NCBI GenBank assembly: GCA_019155185.1
Contig: CM032815.1
Location: 4,907,001-4,971,000 of the forward strand
Length of the DNA stretch: 64,000 nucleotides
Source of the DNA: Beaufortia kweichowensis
Lineage: Eukaryota > Chordata > Actinopteri > Cypriniformes > Gastromyzontidae
Reading direction: 5' to 3'
This document shows positions 14,701 through 25,146 of the stretch, piece by piece. The stretch's first letter is position 1. The number at the start of each line of letters is the position of its first letter. The translations under genes and the position numbers were made by a program. The notes under the pieces are model-generated. The model ran no database searches, was not told the DNA's origin, and saw only the letters and a list, made by a program, of their open reading frames with translations.

Positions 14701-16989
14701 CTATAAACTATAAATATCTGTTAGAATACAAAATGGCTGATAACATTAAGACACAAATAATCTGTCAACACTCTTAATTTTTGCATGTTTAGGTTGAGTA
14801 GATCTGTCTGAAGGTTTTTGGCAGAGCCGGCAAGCACAGAGAGAGATCAATGGAGAGGTGAGAGGATCTCTGTGCCAATTAATTAGCATTTAATGAATTT
14901 TAGTCAAAAGGCTTCTCCTTTTTTGCACATCTTAACTCCCTGAGCAGACATCTTAAGTTGGAGGTCTGAAGATGTTACTGATTATTCTGTATATATGATC
15001 ATGTACTAAAAAGAGAATAAAAACTCTGTACAGTGAAATACATCACAGTATGCAGTGTACGTGTGTGTATGCACTTCAATCATTACACATATACGTGGGG
15101 TGGTTACAGCTGTTTCAGTGCTCGAAAAGGTGGGAGGAATTCAAATGAGAGCAGAAGCCCGAGTTATTTCTGTGTGCTGAGACACATTCTCTGATTTCAT
15201 GTGCGTGGGCACAGACACGGATTCCCATTCATAAACTTGACTTGTTCTCCCATAAATGCCACTACATGTTAGAAGGAGATTGTTTGGTGAATTTATTATT
15301 ACTATTCAAAGATGAGAAGAGAAGAATAGCGCGTAAGAATAGACAATATGTTAGGAATTAAGTTCTTCATACCTGTTTTCCATCAAGCGTGTAGATCTTC
15401 TTGACAACACCAGAGTCGAGTTTTATTGCATCCGTTATGTCAGTGAGAACCTGCTCAAAGGAATGAGCAGTTTTCTTGTTAAGCAGGATGCGAACCGCTT
15501 TCCGAGGCTTCACCCCGCTGCGGATGACGGTGACCAGTTTGGGCCGGATGAAGTCTTTGTTCTCTTTGGACTGTGGCTCTATTTTGGAGCAGGCCAGGGA
15601 TGTGGGGCACTTGCTGGAGCCCAGGGCTCGCACATTCACAGACCAGTTTGGGTTGATGTTATTGGTGTAGTCCAGTTTTTTAAATGCTTCGGTGGAGCCG
15701 CACACATAGCTCTCACCTGAAATTATGGGAAAGAAATGACAATGATGAGTAGGGGATAAGTCATTTAATCACACACTTATTTTTTAGTTACTAAACATAA
15801 GCAGTAATAGGTTGGTTCACTTAAAAATGAACATTCTGATGTCATTCTCTTTCTTTTGTAGAAAGCAAGAGCTGAAATAGGAATGTTTACATTAATATTT
15901 TTCAATCATTTCAATTAAATTTTTTATTTGTATAGCGCTTTCTCACAAAGATCATTGTACCAAAGCAGCTTTACATGTATTGAAAGATAACAGTCAGTGG
16001 TCAGGGACTCTTTAAGAGAGAAAAAATCCTGACATGACGTGTTATAGTGTTATAGTAATCCGTAGCATGTGCAATCCATAATAAAGGACACAAATTGCCA
16101 TTGATCGCATCTATAACTCGCTATGCAAAAAAATAAAAAATAATGAAAGTAAACAGGTACTAAGGCTGTCAGTCAATGAAATTCTGCCTGAAATCTCCTT
16201 TTGTGTTCCAGCGATGATAAACGTCTAACAGATTTTGAACAACACAAATGACAAATTCATCATAAAGTTATAAGTTAACTCTTTTTTTAAATAAATCCTA
16301 CATTTGTTTGTTTTTACCCTACATGACATTCGTTTCAATTGTATTGATTGCTATAGATATCTTGATACGACTTAATGATTTTACTATGTACACATTAAAG
16401 ATAAAATCTGCACAGACAAGTCTAATGAAGATTTATTACAAGGTTTTTTAAAATACAACATGCAAATAAACTTTATTAAGATTAAACACATGCATTGATA
16501 TTATATAGGTTTCAGGTCCTTACAGCTAGTTGACTGAAAAGTGGGATTAAGGCCACAGGTCAACAATGTTACAATTTTACTTTTAAAAAGGGAACAAATT
16601 AAGCTACAGCTTTGACAATTTTTTGTCTTACCTTCCACCAGCTGATCTATACTGGTGATTTTCTTGGAGCCATCAATCGTGTAGATGATTCGGACTCCAT
16701 GGGGCAGGTTGACATTGTCTGAAAGGGTTCGGGTCAGGTCAGCCAGCAGAGCGTCAAAGGTTCTGATCCGGTCAGATGAGATGGCGTACACTATGCCGTT
16801 AAAGTATCGGTCGCCGTTGCGATAAAAACGCACTTTTTTCGCCTTCTTCTCAGAGCTCAGGGCTTTCAGGGTGCGTGTCCGGTACAGGCTGCAGTGAGCG
16901 CTGTGAGTGGGGCTCACGAGCCCGTTCGCCCGTCCTCCGCCTCGGCGGTTGCGCTGAACTCTGTCCCTCTCGTCAAAATGTTCTTCCAT
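5739..16989 (-). CDS. dclk1: Doublecortin-like kinase 1, N-terminal doublecortin half (partial; kinase exons off the left edge)
   Basis: Microtubule-binding protein kinase of neurons; the part here binds and stabilises microtubules. Coding exons on the minus strand are 16632-16989, 15373-15716, 7169-7268 and 5739-5846, with GT-AG borders and phases 1, 0, 1, 1 that join without a break (303 codons). The start ATG at 16989 gives MEEHFDERD, close to the human start region (MELEHFDERD); a short stretch of human N-terminal residues is absent. DC1 lies at about residues 50-136 (KKVRFYRNGDRYF, then TRTLSDNVNLP) and DC2 at about 172-262 (FIRPKLVTVIRSGVKPRKAV, then KKTAHSFEQVLTDITDAI, then CLQDFFGDEDIF). 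The last exon begins the Ser/Arg-rich linker (SRRSKSP). Known: DCLK1 is a neuronal migration and axon kinase. The sequence cannot tell dclk1a from dclk1b. Identity is very sure; exon borders are good. Confidence 0.95.
5847..7168 (-). other. dclk1 intron, non-coding
   Basis: No coding exon recognised. It holds GATA/CATA-type and CTAT/CTGT-type microsatellites at about 6638-6665 and 6968-7010. Confidence 0.5.
7269..15372 (-). other. dclk1 intron of about 8.1 kb, non-coding
   Basis: No coding exon recognised. It contains a CpG-dense block at about 8540-8690, a (TG)-rich tract at about 9890-9930, an inverted repeat at 10299-10329, an A-rich stretch near 11440-11560 and a (TA)n tract at about 13073-13090. 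The rest is ordinary AT-rich intron. Confidence 0.5.
10299..10329. repeat. 12-bp perfect inverted repeat with a 7-nt loop next to a MITE-like end
   Basis: TCCCTTGACTCT (10299-10310) and its exact reverse complement (10318-10329) flank AGGATCA. The preceding text (TTTGGGTAAACTATCCC) resembles the terminal sequence of the short dispersed element seen at 45.15 and 63.1 kb, so this may be a decayed element end. Confidence 0.5.
15905..16095. repeat. Dispersed teleost repeat fragment (TATAGCGCTTT family)
   Basis: Within a dclk1 intron. The stretch TTTGTATAGCGCTTTCTCACA, then CCAAAGCAGCTTTACATGTATTG, resembles a repeat seen in many teleost introns. I recall the family pattern but cannot name it with certainty; the edges are approximate. 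Confidence 0.45.
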
Positions 16990-17680
16990 TTCGTCCGGGC
17001 TATATTACAAAAATAAATGGGAAGAAACCAATTTACGAAACGGTCGTTGAAGGATTTAACCTTTTAAAACCATTTGGTATTTAAAAATACCATCATGGTT
17101 TCCATTACAAATACCATTAAACCTATTACGATATTTATCTAGTGTATTTTGGGCCTTTGGTGCCCTATTGGTCCCCATTCCCCGTATTTCATCCCACCAA
17201 CACAGAGACCCTCACAGACCATATAGTTCCCATCAAAACCGATACAATTCCAATTATAACCATTGAATTTCTGTGACGTTTATTCAGCAGGGCAATGCGT
17301 CCATAGTTTGCAGTCTTGTCTCAAAATAACTTTTAATGACAGCTTACGTGTTTCTGTTTAGAGTTCATTAAATCCTGCGTCTGTCATCCTGTTGTGTTGT
17401 CTGTCTCTTACTTTGACATAACTAACTTACTCATAACATAGCCTACCTAAATACATAACAGTCACGATATTTATCAATGAAACACTGGCGAAGGTTAAAA
17501 ATAGCTCTGTGTTTGATAACTTGCTTGGTTTTAACATAATCAACAAGTCTTGCTAAACAAAACCAAATATACTATTAAATGCTAATTGTAAAATGCGTTA
17601 GAAATCGAATGACCAGAATAAAACCATCGTAGCAACAATGTCAAATCAAGTCAAATGGAAGAATAAGGCGAAATACTTAC

Positions 17681-17950
17681 CTCAAGGTGAAGAATATTCA
17701 GGATTTCTCCTTGATGGTGATGTTAAGTTATGCTGACAGAAGTCGTGATGTGAGTTCTTTGTTGTCCCGCAGAGGAGTCTGGACGGCAGCTGCTCTCTCT
17801 CTCTCTCTCTCTCTCTCCTCCGTGTCTTGCGGTGATTTACATTGGCCAGTTTCTCATTGAGATGCAGCCCCGCACCGCAGACTGGCAACAGCCATCCCTC
17901 CGCCTCCCCCAACACACACAGCACAAACTCCGCCCAGTTTCTCACCGGTG
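17681..17950 (-). promoter_or_regulatory. dclk1: Non-coding first exon and promoter region of dclk1
   Basis: The coding exon of dclk1 is preceded on the minus strand by an acceptor (TAATATAG, then CCCGGACGAAATG), so a separate 5' UTR exon is expected. A strong donor, CTTGAG then GTAAGTATTTC, sits at 17680/17681. The sequence above it (to about 18.0 kb) is GC-richer than its surroundings and has a (CT)n tract at about 17795-17817. The upper edge (transcription start) is a guess. Confidence 0.55.
17795..17817. repeat. (CT)n microsatellite in the dclk1 5' UTR region
   Basis: About eleven CT units just inside the proposed non-coding first exon of dclk1; on the transcript it would read (GA)n. Confidence 0.9.
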
Positions 17951-18818
17951 AGGGTGCTCCATAAAGTCTCTTCTCCAAGATTCCTCACGCATCCGAGAAG
18001 AGGATCTGGCTGTCTATCAAACACTCTTCGATCGTGTAGAAACACGACGTACAATGTGTTTTTATTGTTAATATGTATAGAGCTATCTATCAATGACGCA
18101 TTAATACAGACAGATGCGGTAATTGCATTGCTTTAATCGCCAATGCAATGAAAATATTTTTTTTGTGTGTTAAGGTAATACAACAGACGTGTTCTAAAGT
18201 GATTTAAAAACCTGTACAGCATATGAGTTAACATATTTACATGCATATTTAAAAAACACACACTTAGAAACAAGTCAAGAAATATGTAAAAGTTTCTAAA
18301 ATATTTATTTAATGTGTTTTTAAATATCGTTTATATCAGAACATTTGTGATGTCCTCAACAAGTTATGCCCATGCTTGGAAAAAATGCTTAATTTTTTTC
18401 TGACAGAAAACCTGATGTGAACCTCGTTTCAGATTCTCCTAGGATCTGATGAAATGGAAATAAAAGAATGTTCTTGGACATCTAGGATTCTCACAATGTA
18501 TTTTAAAGTAATTTTATATGCAAATTGTGTCTTCAAATGGGAGTTTCTGACAGACTGAACTCTAAATTTACAGAAGTTACTGAATCCCATTCTTTATCTT
18601 CAGTCTATTGAGATTTAGGGCTCAGAGTTAACCAGCATAATCACATTTGGGTAAAATGTATTACTTTTATTTCTAAAGTGAAATAGTTTTGCATATTTCA
18701 TGCGAAGGCCTGTGGGTCTCATTAGTTAAAATATTAAAGAACTAAAAAGAAAAAATTAAGAAATGACATTGTTTTCCGTAATTCACTTTGGTGAAGTGCA
18801 GTGCATTTCATTACTCAC

Positions 18819-20351
18819 TTTTCGTCTGAACCCTGTGCTGTCCTTGGGCCTGAACCATCTGCTGCCTTCTGAGATCCAAAGTTGAGGACAGCTGTATAGG
18901 GACATATTATTATAGTTTGCCACTACATACAAGAAAGTTACAAATCAATTAGTGGTGGCATAAATGAATCAAGGCTTTCTGTAGCTGAAAATGTGTCCAG
19001 AAATGCCATGATCACGGGAAAGAGCATACTGTAAAATGTACCTTAAATGGTCTGCAGTTTGCTTCTGCCAAACTATTACATGTAAATGAAAAAATACACA
19101 ATGATTAAAATCTGTTTAAATGCATGTTTTACCTTGGATATCATATCTTTATTTTTGTAGGTTACAAGCATTTCATAGGAGAAAATACAAGACAGTCTTA
19201 ATAGTAAGAGATAAAGCTGTATTACAACTGTAAAACTTTAAATACACCTCAGTTTGTTCAGTTTTAACCCTTTAACTTTCATTTTAACAGAAAGCTTACT
19301 TATTCTAAACTTTTTCTTCTAGATTTCTACTAGCACCATATTTGTACTGATATTTTCTAACTCTTAGCCCTTACTTCTTGTATCATTTAATTAAAACATT
19401 AATAAGAATGTTTATTTAGCTGTTTGGCTGAACCCATCTGAACCCATTGTGAAAATGTTTACCTTTTCCACTTTAGGAGCCACACCTTTCTGACAAAGCA
19501 TTGTACCTTTTGGGAAGAACCTTTTGTTTGGAACAAACAAGCATACAGTAGCTGCTACTGAAAAATATTCTCATATTCATGTCTCATAAGACATGTCTGG
19601 GCAGGCGCTATATTTTACTCTGTATCCTGTTTCAGCACAATAGACAACAATTTAAATTCCCAGAAAATCTGATCATTTTTTTCATCATGATATAACTGTA
19701 GTGATGAAAAGACATGGCAGACATTGAGCTCGAAGAAACTATTACAGAAAAGTATTGAATTTGATGGTTTACTGTAGATGAACACAAAGATACATTCGTT
19801 CAGATTCTAGTCAAAAGGCCATGGAACCATGAGGCCCCCTACAGGTTATAAATGGAATTACCCTCTGGTATTTATACTTCTTTAAAAATATATAAACTAT
19901 ATATTAGAGTAATTTTGTGTTTTGAGTAATTAAGAAATGGGTTGTTTTTTCATTCAAGACTTCTCTTATTTGACATATCAATGAATTTACCACAGAAATT
20001 GATGAAATGTGCAGAAATGTGTTCTCTAATTTCTAAAGGGTCCTAAAACAAAGTTCTTTGGTGTCTTTGTGAGATCTTCCGAGACAGCATGCAAATGGAT
20101 GGGGATATGTGATTCCTTTGCAATAAAAAGATCAGGAAAGTAACAAATCACTGGGTTAATTAAAATAATGAGCAGCATAAAAAAATTCTTAATTTGATGT
20201 AAAAGTTTAAAGTAAGCTTGATGGGTACAACTTACCCTACATCTTTCATCAACTCATCCAGGTCATCTTGTAATGCTCATTGTCTGTGCAGTATCAGCAG
20301 CGTCACATGAGGCAGTACCTAAAAGCTGGAGTTTCTGCAGTCTCTAGTAAC
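18819..20351 (-). other. Two exon-like segments with good splice sites, gene unknown
   Basis: Minus-strand segments 20236-20351 (acceptor TTTTTAG, donor GTAAGTTG) and 18819-18891 (acceptor TATACAG, donor GTGAGTAA) look like exons. The first starts GTTACTAGAGACTGCAG, similar to the start of another exon-like segment at 21329-21401 (GTTACTGGAGACC), which suggests duplicated exons. Short open frames exist (for example QDDLDELMKDV in the first), but no frame continues convincingly from one segment to the next, and I do not recognise a protein. They may be downstream exons of the non-coding unit starting near 23.6 kb. Confidence 0.2.
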
Positions 20352-21943
20352 CTAAAAACAGCATCCAGAGATAGAAACAGGAGAACAAAGAAACTATAGC
20401 ATAGCAGCTGTCCACTACAAACTGAGGGGAGAATTAAGTGTTTGGTTAAAGAGAAGTCTAAAACATGTGTTGTCACAAGCAATTTTCATTGTGAATCTGA
20501 AAAGTCTCAAAAACAATAAGAATTTAAAAATATCTTGTTTAAAGATAAAGCAAAGTTCGAAAAAGTTTAGGTCCATCCACAAACAAACATCTTTTAATTT
20601 AAGTAAACTAAGAAATCTTCCAAATGCATAAACAAGCAGCATGTATATTTGTATCAGTCAATCTCCAAGAACAACTGACAAGGCTGATGTTAGCAACAGA
20701 GAGAAAATAAATTGAAATACAGATTAATTGAAAGATGACCTACAATGAACAGGAATGTACAAGTAAATGATTAGAGGAATAAACTGAGCAAAAAATGCCA
20801 CTTTTGTAAACTTTTATTTATACATTTGAAAATACATTACAAGAAAAACAGGAAAAAGGGAAAGCAACTGCAAACACACCAAAACACAGAAACAAATCAC
20901 TGAAAGAAAAAATAAGTAAAATACTTCAGACACACAATAGAAACGGTTTAAAACAGCAACACTGCAAAACCTTAAGTGCTGTGAGACTTTCCTTGAAGTA
21001 GACAGATATGATGCAGGCCGTGATGATTAAAGTGTCTCACTGTCTTGCCAATACTGGCAGAAGGTCTTTAGCACTTTCTCAACACGCAGCAGAGAAGCAG
21101 AACATCAAGCTGGACGGCCGGCTGTTGATCTGATGGGCTCTGGAGTCCTCAGCATACAGAGAGAAAGAGAAAATAAACAGAATTATCTAATTAAAGTTGG
21201 ATGTGCGGTCCATGAAGCATTTTCAGTTGTGGCAAACTAGTAATACAGCATAATTGTGCAGATAAAAAGCATTTTTCATAATGTATTTAGTCTCCAGTGT
21301 GATTCAGTCTGCAGCAACAGATACTCACAGACAACAGTCATCTGAGCTGTTCTGACAGTTGAACAGGCAGAGGATCAAACATCAAGATGGTCTCCAGTAA
21401 CCTAAAGATTTCAGCGACAGACAAAAAAACAGAAATCAAACATCAGTTTAATAAAGAAATTCAACAAGTTGCTAGAGGTTCTAAATAAAACAAGAGTTTA
21501 GTTTAAAGTGTGTAAAGCCAATCAACACGCATGGTATGAATGCACATACCAGCATGACATACTGGGGTCATATGCATGTGCAAACACAAACCAGAAAAGT
21601 CCAAGGAAAGAATGTGTAGAATGAAATGGAGAATATTTTTACATTTAGTACTTGCCTATTTTATAAGTAAGCAAAAATCTAGATGGCAGAAGAAAACTTC
21701 AATCACTGGAACAGCTGGAATGCTTGACCTGAAAAAGAAACAAATTCAGAAATTTAATTCCTTAATACAGATTCTTAAGAAAATTGGTATCAAAAACAGA
21801 AAATGAACATGCTTCAGCTGTTTAAGAGCACAAATCACAACCTACTCACCAGGGTCTGTGAAAATGAAACCGAAGCAGAAGAAAACTTCAAATCACTGGA
21901 TCAGCTGATACTGAATGTATGATCTGAAAAACAAACAAAAACA

Positions 21944-22120
21944 CCTCAATACAGATCTTCAGATGATTAGCGTCAAACAGAAATGCACATGCTGTTGAGA
22001 ATTTAAGCTAGTTGAGACAAAGTTTGCCAGGCACTGAGGCCTGTGGAAATAAAACTGGAAAAACCTGTGGAAATTAGACTTGAGTAGAACTCACAACTCA
22101 TTTGAAGATCTGTATTGAGG
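21944..22120. repeat. 18-bp perfect inverted repeat with a 141-bp loop
   Basis: CCTCAATACAGATCTTCA at 21944-21961 is the exact reverse complement of 22103-22120. It lies beside the tandem array, inside the putative non-coding transcription unit. Confidence 0.7.
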
Positions 22121-22136
22121 CTGTGGAGATCTACAC

Positions 22137-23462
22137 CGTGCCTGTGGAAATCAGGCTGAAGCAAAACTCACCAGGCCTTTGGAAATCAGGCTGAAGCAAA
22201 ACCCAACTGGCCTTTGGAAATCAGGCTGAAGCAAAACCCATCTGGCCTTTGGAAAACAGGCTGAAGCAAAACTCACCAGGCCTGTGGAAATGGACAAAAG
22301 CTGAAGCAAAACCCATCTGGCCTTTGGAAATCAGGCTGAAACAAAACCCATCTGGCCTTTGGAAAACAGGCAGAAGCAAAACTCACCAGGCCTGTGGAAA
22401 TGAGACAAAAAGCACAACTCACCAGGCCTTTGGAAATCAGGCTGAAGCAAAACCCATCTGGCCTTTGGAAATCAGGCTGAAGCAAAACTCATCTTGCATT
22501 TGGAAAACAGGCTGAAGCAAAACCCATCTGGCCTTTGGAAATCAGGCTGAAGCAAAACCCATCTGGCCTTTGGAAATCAGGCTGAAGCAAACCCATCTGG
22601 CCTTTGGAAATCAGGCTGAAGCAAAACTCACCGGGTCTGTGGAAATAAGACAAAAAGCACAACTCACCAGGCCTTTGGAAATCAGGCTGAAGCAAAACCC
22701 ATCAGGCCTTTGGAAATCAGGCTGAAGCAAACCCATCTGGCCTTTGGAAATCAGGCTGAAGCAAAACCCATCAGGCTGAAGCAAAACCCATCTGGCCTTT
22801 GGAAAACAGGCTGAAGCAAATCTCATCTGGCCTTTGGAAATCAGGCTGAAGCAAAACTCACCGGGCCTGTGGAAATAAGACAAAAAGCACAACTCACCGG
22901 GCCTGTGGAAATAAGACAAAAAGCACAACTCACCAGGCCTTTGGAAATCAGGCTGAAGCAAAACCCATCTGGCCTTTGGAAAACAGGCTGAAGCAAATCT
23001 CATCTGGCCTTTGGAAAACAGGCTGAAGCAAAACTCACCGGGCCTGTGGAAAGAAGACAAAAAGCACAACTCACCAGGCCTTTGGAAATCAGGCTGAAGC
23101 AAAACCCATCAGGCCTTTGGAAATCAGGCTGAAGCAAAACCCATCAGGCCTTTGGAAATCAGGCTGAAGCAAAACCATCTGGCCTTTGGAAAACAGGCTG
23201 AAGCAAATCTCACTGGGCCTGTGGAAATAAGACAAAAGCACAACTCACCAGGCCTTTGGAAATCAGGCTGAAGCAAAACCCATCAGGCCTTTGGAAATCA
23301 GGCTGAAGCAAAACCCATCAGGCCTTTGGAAATCAGGCTGAAGCAAAACCCATCTGGCCTTTGGAAATCAGGCTGAAGCAAAACCCATCTGGCCTTTGGA
23401 AATCAGGCTGAAGCAAAACCCATCTGGCCTTTGGAAATCAGGCTGAAGCAAAACTCACAGGG
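22137..23462. repeat. Tandem array of about 37 units of 35-36 bp
   Basis: The basic 35-bp unit on the plus strand is TCTGGCCTTTGGAAATCAGG followed by CTGAAGCAAAACCCA; spacing of 35 bp was checked between 22527 and 22562. Variant units of about 36 bp read GGGCCTGTGGAAATAAGACA then AAAAGCACAACTCACC. The two types are interspersed, which points to repeated unequal exchange of blocks. Diverged single copies lie to the left (about 22030-22140), next to the apparent source sequence at 21840-21930. On the minus strand the variant unit carries CCACAG and GTGAGT five bases apart (see findings). Open frames through the array are periodic artefacts. Confidence 0.9.
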
Positions 23463-25146
23463 CACTAAACTGGGGAAAGCTCACTAGGCATGCACATTAC
23501 ACATCAAACACATACCATGTAAAAGTGTTGCTTTCCTTTCATTCTCGATGGTTAAGTCCAGTTTAGCTGTCAGCATTACAGTCCTCTCTCTTATCAAACA
23601 AATGAGCAAATGGATGTGCGCTGATGACGCAGAGCCTTTTAAACCCACAAAGCCAAATAAAACGTACCGCCTTCCGCTTTCATAACCAATCATTATCGGA
23701 GGCGACTTTTCAGCCAATGAGCTCTCGGTCAATTTAGTGCGTCATCAAACCTGTTTGTTGTAACAGATTGAAGAGGAGGTTCGAGTAAAAATGCAGATTA
23801 TGTATGTAAATAGATAAAGACACGAGTGAAAATTATAGAGAAATGTGTTAAAGCTGTTAGAAGATATACGAGACGATGTGTTAGAGACCCGAACGATTTA
23901 AAGAAAAGTGTGTATTTTAGAAAACATGACACGGCCATGTCGCTCTGGGTCTGTTTTAAAATGCCTTTAAAATACTTTCCTGATCGCTGGAGGATTTTAT
24001 TCCGACTTCAATGTTCTCGTCCATCACACGTAACTTTCGCGATTTCGCCACCAGATGTAGCAATAAGACAACAAAAAGGAACAACGTACTCGTCTACTTA
24101 AGTACTTTAATGATTATAATGATATTGGTGATCGTTCATTAGTGTATTTATTGTTATGAGCACATGTTTATCCTGAACAGATTGTTACAAATGCCCCTGG
24201 TAGATATATCTCTAGCTGCTGTTTTTCCATATAATGTTAATGGGTTAATAACAAGTTAAGTTAATGGGGACTGGGGCTGTCAAGCTTAAAAATTTAACTA
24301 CTATAAAAGTATCATAAATATATTAAAGGTGGATTCTACACTATGAGTTCTTTTAAAGACCTGCTTTGCATTAGGACCATGTAAATTAAAATTGCATGTA
24401 TAATATTTATCAAAGAATTGTAAAAATGTTCAAAAACCTTAATGAAGTTCTGTGCATTATGTGTTTTTATTTTTCACTCGTTTTGCAGGTACTGAAAATA
24501 TACCGGTTTTTTTTTTCGCTTTATCAGAATCACGTGATTGCAAACAACCTATCGGCTGGTCTCTCGTCTTTACTCCCCACCATACATGATCCCAAGATCA
24601 ACATGAGCTCAATAAAACATCTCTGTCTTTATTGTTACAGATCTTTTCGCTGAATCTAAAATCTGAAACCTTTGTTAACCACAAACAAAAGTAAATAAGT
24701 GTATAATACACATTACACTGAATTATTATTCTTGGTGTGTCACGCCAAGATTTAGAGGATGAAGAAAATGAACTGAATTTGTAGAATAGGCATTTCCAAT
24801 TAATATGCAAGAGACTGATAGAAATACGCATTTGTTGTCATTTGCTTCTATAAATATAACCTTGGAAAATACACTATGAACAAGTTAAACATGGATAAAC
24901 AAATCTATATCTTTAGAAAAATAAACAAATATTACATTTAAGGAAGGCTGTATACAATTAAGGATATACAATTTCTCTAGATAATACATGAATTGCTAAT
25001 AAAAAAGTAAACACTGCATATATCTGATAATACACAACCCATTCAACCCACACAAAATATGACATGACAGAGGTTTAAATTTGTTTTCCAATGAAAGTTG
25101 AGTTGCGCTTCATTAAAGGGCAAAAGGATAACATTTTCTAAGCAGA

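Larger units (their letters stand above)
20790..23640 (-). ncRNA. Putative spliced long non-coding RNA crossing the tandem array
   Basis: No protein is recognised, but a minus-strand transcription unit is suggested. A promoter-like block at about 23640-23720 has two CCAAT boxes (ATTGG on the minus strand at 23713-23717 and 23686-23690). A first exon could end at the donor CATG then GTATGTG near 23516 and holds an ATG frame starting MLTAKLDLTIENERKATLLH. Exon-like segments with acceptor and donor follow at about 21853-21924 (donor GTGAGTAGG), 21329-21401 (TTTAG acceptor, GTGAGTATC donor) and a last segment from 21147 down to a poly(A) signal (minus AATAAA at 20813-20818). Two segments, near 21693-21734 and 21875-21921, are diverged copies of each other (TTGAAGTTTTCTTCTGC). 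Stops in all frames argue against coding. RNA evidence is needed. Confidence 0.35.

Noticed and set aside
22249..23102. Long open frames through the tandem array on both strands (up to 163 codons).
   Set aside because: They are periodic translations of the 35-36 bp unit, have no start context, and the frame depends on unit length; not a protein gene.
23484..23732. 82-codon minus ORF at the proposed non-coding RNA start.
   Set aside because: The frame crosses the promoter-like block and reads past the donor into the intron; only a short internal part (from MLTAKLD) could be in an exon, and no continuation in later exons was found.
23826..24101. 91-codon plus ORF with basic residues near 23.9 kb.
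   Set aside because: It runs away from the minus-strand promoter candidate, and no domain is seen; probably chance, though a divergent transcript is possible.
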